This document shows, in pieces, positions 35,038 to 44,174 of a stretch of DNA of 64,000 nucleotides. Where the stretch lies: positions 62,001-126,000 of the forward strand of contig JBFWZA010000016.1 in NCBI GenBank assembly GCA_050185825.1, in the 5' to 3' direction. The notes under the pieces were generated by a model. It saw nothing but the letters and a program-made list of their open reading frames with translations. It was not told the DNA's origin and did not search any database. Position 1 is the first letter of the stretch. The number at the start of each line of letters is the position of its first letter. Source of the DNA: SZUA-309 sp050185825 (GTDB taxonomy: Bacteria > Pseudomonadota > Gammaproteobacteria > Pseudomonadales > Azotimanducaceae). A program made the position numbers and the translations under genes.

Positions 35038-36171
35038 ATGGCCTGGAACGAGCCGGGTGGTGGTGACAAGGATCCCTGGGGTGGCCGGGGTGACCAGGGA
35101 CCGCCGGACCTAGACGAAGCATTCAAGAAGCTGCAGCAGCAGCTCGCCGGCATTTTCGGCGGCGGCGGTGGCGGCGGCAGGGGCGGCGGTGCCGGGTTCA
35201 ACTCGAGCGTGGCCGGACTGGTGCTGGTGGTGCTCGCCATCGCCTACGTGGGCTTCGGTGTCTACCAGGTGGACGAGCAGGAGCGGGGCGTGGTGTTCCG
35301 TTTCGGTAAGGTGCAGGAAGACATCGTCCTCCCCGGTCTGCACTGGAACCCGCCGATCGTGGACAACGTGGAGATCGTCAACGTCACCCGACTGAACTCC
35401 CACAGCCACAAGGCGTTGATGCTCACCGAGGACGAGAACATCGTCGACGTCAGCCTGACGGTGCAGTGGCGGGTGAACAACCCCATCGACTTCATCGTCC
35501 GGGTGCGTCAGCCCCAGGTGAGCCTGGACCACGCCACGGAGAGTGCGCTGCGGCACGTGGTGGGCAGCTCCGGCATGGACTCGGTGATCACCGACGGCCG
35601 GGCGGCCATTGCCGCCGAGGTGCAGGAGCGGCTGCAGACCTATCTGGACTCCTACGGTACCGGCATCTGGATCAGCAAGGTCAACATCGACGAGAGCGCG
35701 CCGCCCAGCCAGGTCCGGGAAGCCTTCAACGACGTGCAGAAGGCGAAAGAGGACGAGCAGCGGACGATCAACGACGCCAATGCCTACGCCGAGAGCGTGA
35801 TCCCGGAGGCCCGCGGTGAAGCCCAGCGGGCCATCGAGCAGGCGAATGCCTACCGCGACAACGTGATCGCCCGGGCGGAAGGTGAGGCGGACCGGTTCAC
35901 CAAGCTGCTCTTCGAGTACAAGCTGGCGCAGCGGGTGACGCGGGACCGGCTGTACATCGACGCCATGGAAGCGATCCTTTCCCGCACCTCCAAGATCATG
36001 GTGGACGTGGAAGGCGGCAACAACCTCATGTACCTGCCCCTGGACCGTCTCGGCCAGCAGACCGCCACGCTGCAACCGGGTACCCGGGAGACCGTGGATT
36101 CCATCGCCGACGCGGTGCTGCGCGAGCTGAACGACCGCGTCTCCGGCAACCGGCCGCGCGACAGCCGGTAA
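35038..36171 (+). CDS. hflK: FtsH protease modulator HflK
   Basis: 377 residues from the ATG at 35038; a TTG directly before it is also usable, and GGAG lies 9 bases upstream. A Gly-rich N-terminus (residues about 40-55, poly-Gly) precedes one membrane segment (about 61-80) and then a periplasmic SPFH/band 7 domain (about 80-330). HflK and HflC form a large membrane cage around FtsH and limit access of membrane-protein substrates. hflC follows after 27 bp. Confidence 0.96.
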   Translation: MAWNEPGGGDKDPWGGRGDQGPPDLDEAFKKLQQQLAGIFGGGGGGGRGGGAGFNSSVAGLVLVVLAIAYVGFGVYQVDEQERGVVFRFGKVQEDIVLPGLHWNPPIVDNVEIVNVTRLNSHSHKALMLTEDENIVDVSLTVQWRVNNPIDFIVRVRQPQVSLDHATESALRHVVGSSGMDSVITDGRAAIAAEVQERLQTYLDSYGTGIWISKVNIDESAPPSQVREAFNDVQKAKEDEQRTINDANAYAESVIPEARGEAQRAIEQANAYRDNVIARAEGEADRFTKLLFEYKLAQRVTRDRLYIDAMEAILSRTSKIMVDVEGGNNLMYLPLDRLGQQTATLQPGTRETVDSIADAVLRELNDRVSGNRPRDSR

Positions 36172-36198
36172 GCACCGGCGGACAATCAAGGACACACA

Positions 36199-37071
36199 AT
36201 GAGCCTGCAGAACGTCATTCTCATCGTCATCGCCGCCGTGGTCATCCTGCTCGCCATGGACGCGGTCTACACCGTGCACCAGACGGAGCGGGCCATCCTG
36301 CTGCGCTTCGGCGCCGTCGTGGAGGCCGACGTGGAGCCTGGCCTGCACTTCAAGCTGCCCATCGCGGAGGAGGTCAAGAAGGCGGACGGCCGGGTGCTGA
36401 CGCTGGATTCCAGTGCCGAGACCTACTTCACCCTGGAGAAGAAGCCGCTGATCGTGGACTCCTTCGCCAAGTGGCGTATTGCCGACGTGAGCCGCTTCTA
36501 TCAGGCCACGTCTTTCGACGAGCGGATCGGCCAGCGGATCCTCCAGGAGCGGGTCAACGAGGGCCTGCGCAACCAGATCAGCCGCCGCGACATGCACGAG
36601 GTGGTCTCCGGTGAGCGGGACAAGCTCATGTTCGACCTCACCTCGGATCTCGACGAGGTCATGCGCCGCGACGCGGGCATCGAGGTGGTGGACGTGCGCG
36701 TGAAGCGCATCGATCTGCCGCAGGAGGTGTCCTCGTCGGTGTACGAGCGGATGAACTCGGAGCGGGAGATCGAGGCCAGGCAGTATCGCGCCCAGGGACG
36801 GGAGCTGGCGCTCGGCGTGCGGGCCGACGCGGACCGGCAGACGGTGATCATCGAAGCGAATGCCTACAAACAGGCCGAGGAGATCCGCGGCGACGGTGAT
36901 GCCCGGGCGGCCTCCATCTATGCCGGCGCCTTCAGCCAGGACCCGGAGTTCTACGAGTTCTACCGCAGCATCAATGCCTATACCAACGTCTTCCGCGACA
37001 AGGGCGACATCCTGGTGCTCGATCCGAGCAGCAAGTTCTTCAGGTATCTCGAGGGAGATGACGGTTCCTGA
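36199..37071 (+). CDS. hflC: FtsH protease modulator HflC
   Basis: 290 residues. An N-terminal membrane anchor (about 5-22, VILIVIAAVVILLAMDAV) is followed by the SPFH domain with VHQTERAILLRFG and a long helical region with RVKRIDLPQEVS and ADRQTVIIEANAYKQAEEIRGDGDA. It is the partner of HflK in the same operon. It ends 60 bp before hisZ, and no DUF2065 (YjeT) gene is found between them. Confidence 0.97.
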   Translation: MSLQNVILIVIAAVVILLAMDAVYTVHQTERAILLRFGAVVEADVEPGLHFKLPIAEEVKKADGRVLTLDSSAETYFTLEKKPLIVDSFAKWRIADVSRFYQATSFDERIGQRILQERVNEGLRNQISRRDMHEVVSGERDKLMFDLTSDLDEVMRRDAGIEVVDVRVKRIDLPQEVSSSVYERMNSEREIEARQYRAQGRELALGVRADADRQTVIIEANAYKQAEEIRGDGDARAASIYAGAFSQDPEFYEFYRSINAYTNVFRDKGDILVLDPSSKFFRYLEGDDGS

Positions 37072-37131
37072 GCGGATTCCGCCTCGCGGCGGGAACCGAG
37101 CCTGGCCGCCTGAGCAGATAACGGCGACGCG

Positions 37132-38289
37132 ATGAGCAACCGGAACTGGCGTTTGCCCGCAGGGGTGGAGGAGCTGCTGCCGCCGCGTGCCTGGGCGCTG
37201 GAGCTCACCCGGCGCCGGGTGCTGGACGTATTCCGCACCTGGGGATTCGAGTACATCGACCCGCCCGTGGTGGAGTATCTGGACGCGCTGCTGGTGGGCG
37301 CCGGCGCGGACATGGATCTGCAGACGCTGAAGGCGGTGGATCAGCCCAGCGGGCGCCTGCTGGGTGTGCGTGCCGACCTGACCGCCCAGGCGGTGCGGGT
37401 GGACGCCCACAGCCGACCCGAACCCGGCGTCCAGCGCCTGTGCTACGCCGGCAACGTGGTGTTCGCCAACCCGGTCTCCCCGCTGGATCCGCGGGTGCCG
37501 CTCAAGGCGGGCGCCGAGCTCTTCGGCGCGGGAACGCTCAGGGCGGATGCGGAGGTGATCGCGCTGATGCTCGAGGTGCTCGCCAGCGTCGGCATCGAGG
37601 AGCCGATCCTGGTGCTCGGCCACATGGGCATCTATCAGAATCTGGTGGCGGCCCTCGATCTCGCGGACGGTCTGGAAGACGAGCTCTTCGAAGCGGTGCA
37701 GACCAAGGCGGAAGCGGACATCGCGCGGCTGGTGCCGGCATCGCCCACCCGCTCGTGGCTCACCGCGCTGCCGTCGCTGATGGGGGAGCGGGCGGTGCTC
37801 GCCGAGGCCCGGATTGTCCTCGATGGTGCCGGTGATGGCGTCGGCGCGGCGCTGGATGCGCTCGAAGCGCTGGCGGACATGGTGCTCGAAGCCGCCCCGA
37901 CCCTCGAGCTTCGGTTCGATCTCGCCGAGCTCGTGGGCTACGGCTACCACAACGGACCGGTTTTCTCGGCCTACCACGCGGATCACGGCCGGGCGCTGGC
38001 GAGAGGTGGACGTTATGACGGTATCGGCAGCGCCTTCGGCCGCAGCCGGCCGGCGACGGGTTTCGACGTGATCCTGAACGAGCTGGCAGCCGCCCCTGCG
38101 CCTGCTGGCGCGATCTGGGTACCGTGGTCGGTGGCGTCCGCAGCGGCGGCCGGCGAGACGGTCAGACGGCTGCGGGCCGACGGGGAAGCGGTGGTGATGG
38201 CGCTGTCGGCGGATGACGAACGACCGGCCCGCTGCGACCGGATATTGAGACAGAAAGCCGAGGCCTGGGTCCTGGACCCGGCCTCGTGA
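37132..38289 (+). CDS. hisZ: ATP phosphoribosyltransferase regulatory subunit HisZ
   Basis: 385 residues resembling the catalytic core of histidyl-tRNA synthetase without the anticodon-binding domain. Landmarks are LPAGVEELLPPRAW at the start, the RADLTAQ region, and GYHNGPVFSAY and ARGGRYDGIG near the C-terminus. HisZ associates with the short-form HisG to give the active, histidine-inhibited first enzyme of histidine synthesis, so a short hisG is expected elsewhere. The hisZ-purA adjacency is common in Gammaproteobacteria. Confidence 0.95.
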   Translation: MSNRNWRLPAGVEELLPPRAWALELTRRRVLDVFRTWGFEYIDPPVVEYLDALLVGAGADMDLQTLKAVDQPSGRLLGVRADLTAQAVRVDAHSRPEPGVQRLCYAGNVVFANPVSPLDPRVPLKAGAELFGAGTLRADAEVIALMLEVLASVGIEEPILVLGHMGIYQNLVAALDLADGLEDELFEAVQTKAEADIARLVPASPTRSWLTALPSLMGERAVLAEARIVLDGAGDGVGAALDALEALADMVLEAAPTLELRFDLAELVGYGYHNGPVFSAYHADHGRALARGGRYDGIGSAFGRSRPATGFDVILNELAAAPAPAGAIWVPWSVASAAAAGETVRRLRADGEAVVMALSADDERPARCDRILRQKAEAWVLDPAS

Positions 38290-38352
38290 GGACGCTGACG
38301 GTTGCCAGAGAACCGGCAGGGCAAGGGCTGACAAACGAACGGACACGGTTCC

Positions 38353-39645
38353 ATGGGACGTAACGTAGTCGTCATCGGTACCCAGTGGGGTGACGAAGGC
38401 AAGGGCAAGGTGGTGGACCTCCTGACCGAGGAGGTGAGCGCCGTGGTGCGCTTTCAGGGTGGTCACAACGCCGGTCACACGCTGGTGATCGAAGGCGAGA
38501 AGACCGTGCTGCACCTCATCCCGTCGGGGATTTTGAGGCGCAACGTGCAGTGCTTCATCGGCAACGGTGTCGTGCTCGAACCGAACGCGCTGCTCAAGGA
38601 GGTGGCGGCGCTGGAAACTCGCGGCGTCCCGGTCCGCGAGCGGCTGTTCATTTCTCCCGCCTGCCCGCTCATCCTGCCCTATCACGTGGAGCTGGATCTG
38701 GCCCGGGAGACGGCCCGGGGAGCGCAGAAGATCGGCACCACCGGGCGCGGCATCGGCCCTGCCTACGAGGACAAGGCGGCGCGGCGCGGGGTGCGTCTCG
38801 GCGATCTCTACTACTGGCAGGGATTCGCCGCGAAGCTCGCGGAGGTGATGGACTACCAGAACTTCATCCTGACGCAGTACTACAAAACCGGGCCCGTGGA
38901 TTTCAAACAGACCCTCGATCAGTGCGCCGAGGTAGCGGAGCAGATCAGGCCCATGGTGGCGGACATCATTCCCATGCTGCACGCCCTGCGCGAGGCGGGA
39001 AAGTCGATTCTCTTCGAAGGCGCCCAGGGCGCGCTGCTGGACGTGGATCTCGGCACCTATCCGTTCGTCACCTCCTCCAACACCACCGCCGGCGGCACGG
39101 CGGTGGGCAGCGGCTTCGGACCGCGTTATCTCGACTACGTGCTCGGCATCACCAAGGCCTACTCCACCCGGGTGGGCTCCGGCCCCTTTCCCACGGAACT
39201 CTTCGACGACGTGGGTAAGCGGCTCGCCGAGCGGGGCAACGAGTTCGGCTCCACCACCGGCCGGCCGCGCCGCTGCGGCTGGTTCGACGCGGTGGCGGCA
39301 CGTCAGGCGGTGCAGATCAACAGCATTTCGGGGCTGTGCCTGACCAAGCTCGACGTGCTCGACGGCCTCGAGGAGATCCGGATCTGCACCGGCTACGAGC
39401 AGCCGGACGGCGTGGCAGGCACGCCCCGGTTCGCCAGCGAGTACTACGCGGACATCAAGCCGGTCTACGAGGTGCTGCCGGGCTGGGCCGAGAGCACGCT
39501 GGGCATCAAGCGCCTCGAGGCGCTGCCTGCCAATGCGCGCGCCTACCTGCATCGGATCGAGGAAACGGTGGGGGCACCCATCGATATCATCTCCACGGGC
39601 CCGGACCGGTCCGAGACCATCATTCTGAAGGACCCGTTTCAGTAG
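38353..39645 (+). CDS. purA: Adenylosuccinate synthetase
   Basis: 430 residues, the standard length. The N-terminal GTP-binding loop is GTQWGDEGKGKVVD, followed by GGHNAGHTL, TTGRGIGPAYEDKAAR and STTGRPRRCGW. It uses GTP and aspartate to convert IMP to adenylosuccinate, committing IMP to AMP. A small zinc-ribbon gene follows 8 bp later. Confidence 0.98.
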   Translation: MGRNVVVIGTQWGDEGKGKVVDLLTEEVSAVVRFQGGHNAGHTLVIEGEKTVLHLIPSGILRRNVQCFIGNGVVLEPNALLKEVAALETRGVPVRERLFISPACPLILPYHVELDLARETARGAQKIGTTGRGIGPAYEDKAARRGVRLGDLYYWQGFAAKLAEVMDYQNFILTQYYKTGPVDFKQTLDQCAEVAEQIRPMVADIIPMLHALREAGKSILFEGAQGALLDVDLGTYPFVTSSNTTAGGTAVGSGFGPRYLDYVLGITKAYSTRVGSGPFPTELFDDVGKRLAERGNEFGSTTGRPRRCGWFDAVAARQAVQINSISGLCLTKLDVLDGLEEIRICTGYEQPDGVAGTPRFASEYYADIKPVYEVLPGWAESTLGIKRLEALPANARAYLHRIEETVGAPIDIISTGPDRSETIILKDPFQ

Positions 39646-39653
39646 GGGGCCAC

Positions 39654-39851
39654 ATGGCGCTGGATTCCAAGCTGCTCGAGCTCCTGGTGTGCCCGGTGAG
39701 CAAGGCGCAACTGACCTACAAGAAGGAGCGTGACGAGCTCTGGTGCCGGGCCAGCGGTCTGGCCTATCCGGTCCGGGACGGCATCCCGGTGATGCTCGAG
39801 GAGGAGGCCCGGCAGCTCACCGCGGAAGAGCGGGAGAGCCTGAAGACCTGA
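39654..39851 (+). CDS. ycaR: Trm112/YcaR-family small protein
   Basis: 65 residues from the ATG at 39654, preceded by GGGGG. The pattern LLELLVCPVSKAQL ... LWCRASGLAYPVRDGIPVMLEEEAR is that of the UPF0434/Trm112 family. Only two cysteines remain (in CPVS and WCR), where many members have CPxC plus a third, so zinc binding may be lost. Trm112 proteins serve as small partners of methyltransferases in archaea and eukaryotes; the bacterial role is unclear. Confidence 0.88.
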   Translation: MALDSKLLELLVCPVSKAQLTYKKERDELWCRASGLAYPVRDGIPVMLEEEARQLTAEERESLKT

Positions 39852-39897
39852 CGGCCAGAAGCCCGGCAGAACTAGGGTTCCCGGCGTGACCGCCTGC

Positions 39898-39927
39898 CTG
39901 ACGGGTTCCGTTACGATTGGTTACAAT
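39898..39927 (+). promoter_or_regulatory. Candidate promoter for folE2
   Basis: CTGACG and TACAAT are separated by 18 bp, about 40 bases ahead of the folE2 ATG. The flanking repeat GTTACGATTG / GTTACAATGC may matter for regulation. I looked for a Zur-type palindrome and did not find a convincing one. Confidence 0.4.
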
Positions 39928-39966
39928 GCCGGGCCGACCTGATCAGGTTTCGCAGGGTAACGCACT

Positions 39967-40917
39967 ATGAACAAGGCGGACCTCGTCGCTCTCAACAGCA
40001 TGCCGGATGTTTCCGGGCATGCGCTGTCGATCCCCCAGAACACGCTGGAGTGGGTCGGCATGAGCGGGATCAACCAGCCGCTGGCCATTCGCGATGGTGC
40101 CGACATCCGCCGGGTGCAGTCCCGGGTGCAGATCTACGTGGATCTCGGGGACGAGCACGCCAAGGGCATCCACATGTCCCGCCTCTACCTGATCCTCGAC
40201 GAGCACTCCGACACCCGGCCGCTGACCACCGCGGGGCTGAAGCTCCTGCTCCGGAGCATGCTCGAGTCCCACCGTGATCTGTCCTCCCGCGCCTTCGTGC
40301 AGTTCGACTTCGACTATACGCTCCGGCGACCGGCACTGGTCAGCGACAACTCCGGATGGAATGCCTATCCGGTGTCCATCCGCGGCGAGCTCGTGGACGG
40401 CCGCATCGCGCTGGAGCTGCGGATCACGGTGCAGTACTCGTCCACCTGCCCGCAGTCCGCAGCCCTCGCCCGCCAGCTCATCCAGCAGCAGTTCCTCGAG
40501 GACTTCGGCGGCACGGGGCAGGTGCCGGTGGACGTGGTCACGGCCTGGCTCGGCACCGAGCAGGGCGTTGTCGCCACCCCGCACAGCCAGCGCAGCGACG
40601 CCCACATTCTGGTCCGGCTGACGGATGGCATCGAGCACTTTCCCATCACCGATCTGATCGACGCCGTGGAGGAAACCCTCAAAACGCCGGTGCAGACGGC
40701 GGTGAAGCGGGAGGACGAGCAGACGTTCGCACTGCTGAACGGTCAGAATCTCATGTTCGTGGAGGATGCCGGACGCAAGCTCAAGGAGCGGCTGGACAAC
40801 GACGCGCGCCTCGCGGATTTCTGGGTGCGCATTGAGCATCACGAGTCTCTGCACGCCCACGACGCGGTCGGCGTGTTCATCAAAGGTGTGAAGGACGGCT
40901 ACCGGCCCACGCCCTGA
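39967..40917 (+). CDS. folE2: GTP cyclohydrolase IB (FolE2)
   Basis: 316 residues of the GTP cyclohydrolase IB family. Key segments are KGIHMSRLY, the catalytic cysteine C161 in STCPQS, and TPHSQRSDA. It converts GTP to dihydroneopterin triphosphate for tetrahydrofolate (and shared with queuosine precursors) and, unlike zinc-dependent FolE1, accepts other metals. In many bacteria folE2 backs up FolE1 under zinc limitation; whether a folE1 exists here is not visible. The 49-base spacer before folE2's predicted start follows the trm112-like gene on the same strand. Confidence 0.94.
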   Translation: MNKADLVALNSMPDVSGHALSIPQNTLEWVGMSGINQPLAIRDGADIRRVQSRVQIYVDLGDEHAKGIHMSRLYLILDEHSDTRPLTTAGLKLLLRSMLESHRDLSSRAFVQFDFDYTLRRPALVSDNSGWNAYPVSIRGELVDGRIALELRITVQYSSTCPQSAALARQLIQQQFLEDFGGTGQVPVDVVTAWLGTEQGVVATPHSQRSDAHILVRLTDGIEHFPITDLIDAVEETLKTPVQTAVKREDEQTFALLNGQNLMFVEDAGRKLKERLDNDARLADFWVRIEHHESLHAHDAVGVFIKGVKDGYRPTP

Positions 40918-40971
40918 CGTCGGCGGGCGCCAGCGGAATCGGGAGCGCCGGGCGGGGGCAGGAGAACAACC

Positions 40972-42093
40972 ATGAATCAGGTCGTCATCAGCGGTATGGG
41001 GCTCTGGAAGCCCGCGAACGTCGTCACCAACGAGGAGCTGGTTGAGAGCTACAACGCCTGGGCCGCGCGCTACAACGAGAATCACGCGGCGGAGATTTCC
41101 GCAGGCGAGCTGGCGGAGAAACCGCTCTCGAGTGCTGAATTCATCGAGAAAGCGTCCGGTATCCGGCAGCGCTACGCTTACGTGAAGGAAGGCATCCTGG
41201 ACATCGACCGGATGCGTCCGCACATACCGCGACGCCGGGAAGAAGAGCTCTCTCACCAGGCGGAGATCGCGCTCAACTCGGCACGCAACGCGCTGGACGT
41301 GGCCGGGAAGACCGGCCGCGACATCGACATGGTCATCGTCTCCTGCGCCTACACGGAGCGCTCCTACCCGGCCATCGCCATCGAGGTGCAGAAGGAGCTG
41401 GATATCGAAGGCACGGGCTTCGACATGCTGGTGGCCTGCTCGGCGGCCACGTTCGCGCTGCAGCGCGCCTACGATGCCATCGCCGCCGGATCAGCCCGGG
41501 CGGTGCTGGTGATCAACCCTGAGCTCACCTCGCCACAGGTGAACTACACCGACCGGGACAGTCACTTCATCTTCGGTGACGTCTCCACCGCCATGGTGCT
41601 CGAGCGGGCGGATACCTGTACGGCGGCGGCGAGCTACGAGATTCTCGGCACCCGCTCGCAGACCGTGTTCTCCAACAACATCCGCTCGAACTTCGGCTAC
41701 GTCGCCTACGCCCAGGACGTGGACCCGTTCTGCGAGGAGAACCTGTTTCACCAGAACGGCCGCAGCGTGTTCAAGGAAGTCTGCCCCATGGCGGCCGATC
41801 ACCTGCTCGCCCAGATCGCGGCCGTGGGCCTCACCACCGCCGACGTGCGGCGCTGGTGGCTGCACCAGGCCAACATCAACATGAACCAGCTCATCGCGAG
41901 GCGGTTGCTCGGCCGCGATCCGGACCCGGCAGAGGCGCCCATCGTTCTCGACGAGTACGCCAACACGGCCTCCGCGGGGTCCATCATCGCCTTCTGCCTC
42001 AATCACGAGGATCTGAAGCCGGGTGACTGCGGCGTGATCTGCTCCTTCGGTGCGGGCTATTCCATCGGCTCGCTGGTGGTGAGGAAGCGCTGA
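40972..42093 (+). CDS. FabH-like beta-ketoacyl-ACP synthase III
   Basis: 373 residues, longer than housekeeping FabH (about 317). The thiolase-fold catalytic triad is C156 (VACSAATF), H298 (WWLHQANINMNQ) and N331 (EYANTASAGS). An insertion near residues 60-95 (SGIRQRYAYVKEGILDIDRMRPHIP) matches the subgroup I recall from Pseudomonas PA3286, which condenses octanoyl-CoA with malonyl-ACP to feed fatty acid synthesis. Acyl preference here is an inference. It stands alone between folE2 and an ABC exporter. Confidence 0.85.
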   Translation: MNQVVISGMGLWKPANVVTNEELVESYNAWAARYNENHAAEISAGELAEKPLSSAEFIEKASGIRQRYAYVKEGILDIDRMRPHIPRRREEELSHQAEIALNSARNALDVAGKTGRDIDMVIVSCAYTERSYPAIAIEVQKELDIEGTGFDMLVACSAATFALQRAYDAIAAGSARAVLVINPELTSPQVNYTDRDSHFIFGDVSTAMVLERADTCTAAASYEILGTRSQTVFSNNIRSNFGYVAYAQDVDPFCEENLFHQNGRSVFKEVCPMAADHLLAQIAAVGLTTADVRRWWLHQANINMNQLIARRLLGRDPDPAEAPIVLDEYANTASAGSIIAFCLNHEDLKPGDCGVICSFGAGYSIGSLVVRKR

Positions 42094-42365
42094 CCCGGCG
42101 ACCGATGACAGGATCCTCGCGTACCGCCACGGTCATCCGTTACGAATCCTGAGCCTGTGCTGGCGGCCATTCCAACCCCTGGTTTAAGATAGCCGGGCGC
42201 CCAGGTTCAGATTCGCGGGATGCCCGTCCATCCCGCATCACCGTTCCACTCCCGTTACCGCATCCATCGCGGCCGGGGCGGCGCGCTTTAACAAATCTTT
42301 GAACGCTACTGGAGCAGTGCCGGCATGGGTGGCCGGTGCTGGGGGATCCGGTTTCCGGGGAGCTC
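42094..42365 (+). other. Intergenic region, 272 bp, no gene seen
   Basis: Between the ketoacyl synthase and the ABC exporter. It contains a short palindrome GGGCGCCC near 42195 and AT-richer patches (GGTTTAAGATAG, CTTTAACAAATC) that could hold a promoter, but no well-spaced -35/-10 pair stands out. Confidence 0.4.
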
Positions 42366-44174
42366 ATGGGGTCTCTGCTGCGACTGACCTTCTACCTGAA
42401 GCGGTACGCCTGGTCGTTCGGGCTGGCCGTGATCGGGATGATCGTGGCCCGGGCTCTGGAAGGCACCATTCCGCTGTTCGTGAAGCTCGGCATCGACCGG
42501 ATCGCCGCCGGACAGTCGGCGCTGACCGAGGGATCGGCGGACCTCGGCAGTGCGGCGTCGACGCTCGCCATGCCGGCGCTGGCGATCGTCGGCTGCGTGA
42601 TCCTGCAGATGCTGGTGACGATCGGATACCGGATCGCCATGCGCCGCATCGGCGTGAACGCCGCCTTCGACCTTCGCAACCGCCTCTACGCGCACCTGCA
42701 GCGCCAGGGTCCCGGCTTCTACGCCCGCTTTACCATCGGCGACCTGATGGCCCGTGCCATCAACGACATCACGCTGTGCCGGGAGATCCTGGCGGGCGCG
42801 ATCCGGATGACGCTCATTCTCCTGTTCACGGCGGTGATCGGCCTGGTGTTCATGTTCAGCCTGTCGCCGTCACTCACCCTGGCCATTCTCCTGCCCATGC
42901 CGCTGATCGGCCTGGTGGCCTATGCATACTCGAAGCGCATCTATGCCAGGAGCCAGCGGGTGCAGGAAGGATTCGCGGAGCTCTCCACCTTCGTGCAGGA
43001 GAACCTCAACGGTATCCGCACGGTGCAGGCCATGGCGCAGGAGGATCGGGAGATCGAACGGTTCTCCGCGGTGAATCAGGATTTTGCGGACAGAAACCTC
43101 GACCTTTTCAGGACCACGTCGTTTCTCGGTGCGCTGATGCCGATACTCGCCGCCGCCGGGACGCTGATCATCGTCGCCTATGGCAGCGTGCTCCTCGGCC
43201 GGGGCGAGATCAGCATCGGCACCTTCGCGGCGTTCTTCTCCTATCTGGCGCTGGTGCTCTGGCCCGTCCGGGAAGCCGGCGCGCTCGTGACCCAGTGGCA
43301 GCGGGGGGCGTCCGGAACCGCCCGACTCTTCGAGATCCTGGACTACGAGCCGGAGATCGAGGACAGGCCATCCAACGAGTTCCCGGATCTCACCGGGCGG
43401 ATCGCCGTGCGCGACCTCTGCTACCGCTATGAGGGCAAGCAGAGGTGGGCGCTGGATCATGTCAGCTTCGATGTGGCGCAGGGAGAGACCATCGCCATCG
43501 TCGGCCGTGTGGGGTCTGGAAAGTCCACACTGCTGCGGCTGTTCGTCCGGCTGCTCGACCCGACGGCCGGCGAGATCCTGCTGGACGGACATCCTATATC
43601 CGGTTACCCGTTGAAGCTGCTCAGGGAGCGGGTCTGCCTGGTGCTGCAGGACCCGTTCCTGTTCGCCGACAGCCTGGGCGAGAACATTGCCTATGACGAT
43701 CCCGACCGGGACAACCAGGAAGTGCTGGAGGTGGCGAGGGCGGCGGCGCTGATCGACACCATCGATGCCTTCCCGGAAGGGCTCGACACCGTCCTCGGCG
43801 AGCGCGGCGTCACGCTCTCAGGCGGCCAGAAGCAGCGCACGGCGCTGGCCAGGGGGCTGATCCGGCGCACGCCGCTGCTCATTCTGGACGACTGCTTCTC
43901 CGCCGTGGACACGGAGACCGAGGAGCACATCCTCTCCGGCTTGAAACGCCTGCGCTCCGACCACACCACGCTGCTGGTGTCGCACCGCGTCTCCACGGCG
44001 CGTCACGCCGATCGGATCCTGGTGCTGGAGGAAGGACGCATCGTCGAGATGGGCTCGCACCGGGAGCTGCTCGCCCTTGGCGGTTTCTATGCCGAACTCG
44101 AGCGGGCGCAGCGCAGCCGTCCGGCCGCCGTCGAGGCTGGGGTGCCGGACGCCGTGGACGGAGTGCACTCGTGA
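42366..44174 (+). CDS. ABC exporter half-transporter with degenerate ATP site (MdlA-like)
   Basis: 602 residues from the ATG at 42366, preceded by GGGGAG; a GTG at 42336 would add ten. Six membrane helices (about 15-310) are fused to a nucleotide-binding domain with Walker A GRVGSGKST, signature LSGGQKQR, Walker B LLILDDCFS and H-loop VSHRVS. The residue after Walker B is Asp instead of Glu, which marks a non-hydrolytic site in heterodimeric exporters; E. coli MdlA shows the same change. The stop overlaps the GTG of the second subunit (GTGA). The substrate is unknown. Confidence 0.9.
   Translation: MGSLLRLTFYLKRYAWSFGLAVIGMIVARALEGTIPLFVKLGIDRIAAGQSALTEGSADLGSAASTLAMPALAIVGCVILQMLVTIGYRIAMRRIGVNAAFDLRNRLYAHLQRQGPGFYARFTIGDLMARAINDITLCREILAGAIRMTLILLFTAVIGLVFMFSLSPSLTLAILLPMPLIGLVAYAYSKRIYARSQRVQEGFAELSTFVQENLNGIRTVQAMAQEDREIERFSAVNQDFADRNLDLFRTTSFLGALMPILAAAGTLIIVAYGSVLLGRGEISIGTFAAFFSYLALVLWPVREAGALVTQWQRGASGTARLFEILDYEPEIEDRPSNEFPDLTGRIAVRDLCYRYEGKQRWALDHVSFDVAQGETIAIVGRVGSGKSTLLRLFVRLLDPTAGEILLDGHPISGYPLKLLRERVCLVLQDPFLFADSLGENIAYDDPDRDNQEVLEVARAAALIDTIDAFPEGLDTVLGERGVTLSGGQKQRTALARGLIRRTPLLILDDCFSAVDTETEEHILSGLKRLRSDHTTLLVSHRVSTARHADRILVLEEGRIVEMGSHRELLALGGFYAELERAQRSRPAAVEAGVPDAVDGVHS

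Noticed and set aside
35110..39552. A 1480-codon open frame on the minus strand
   Set aside because: It runs antisense through hflK, hflC, hisZ and purA, all with intact motifs. The His/Val/Arg/Glu-rich product has no domain signature and is a by-product of high-GC codon use on the other strand.
39852..39966. Possible Zur box before folE2
   Set aside because: folE2 is often zinc-regulated, but the repeat GTTACGATTG / GTTACAATGC is direct, not palindromic, and does not match the Zur consensus I know.
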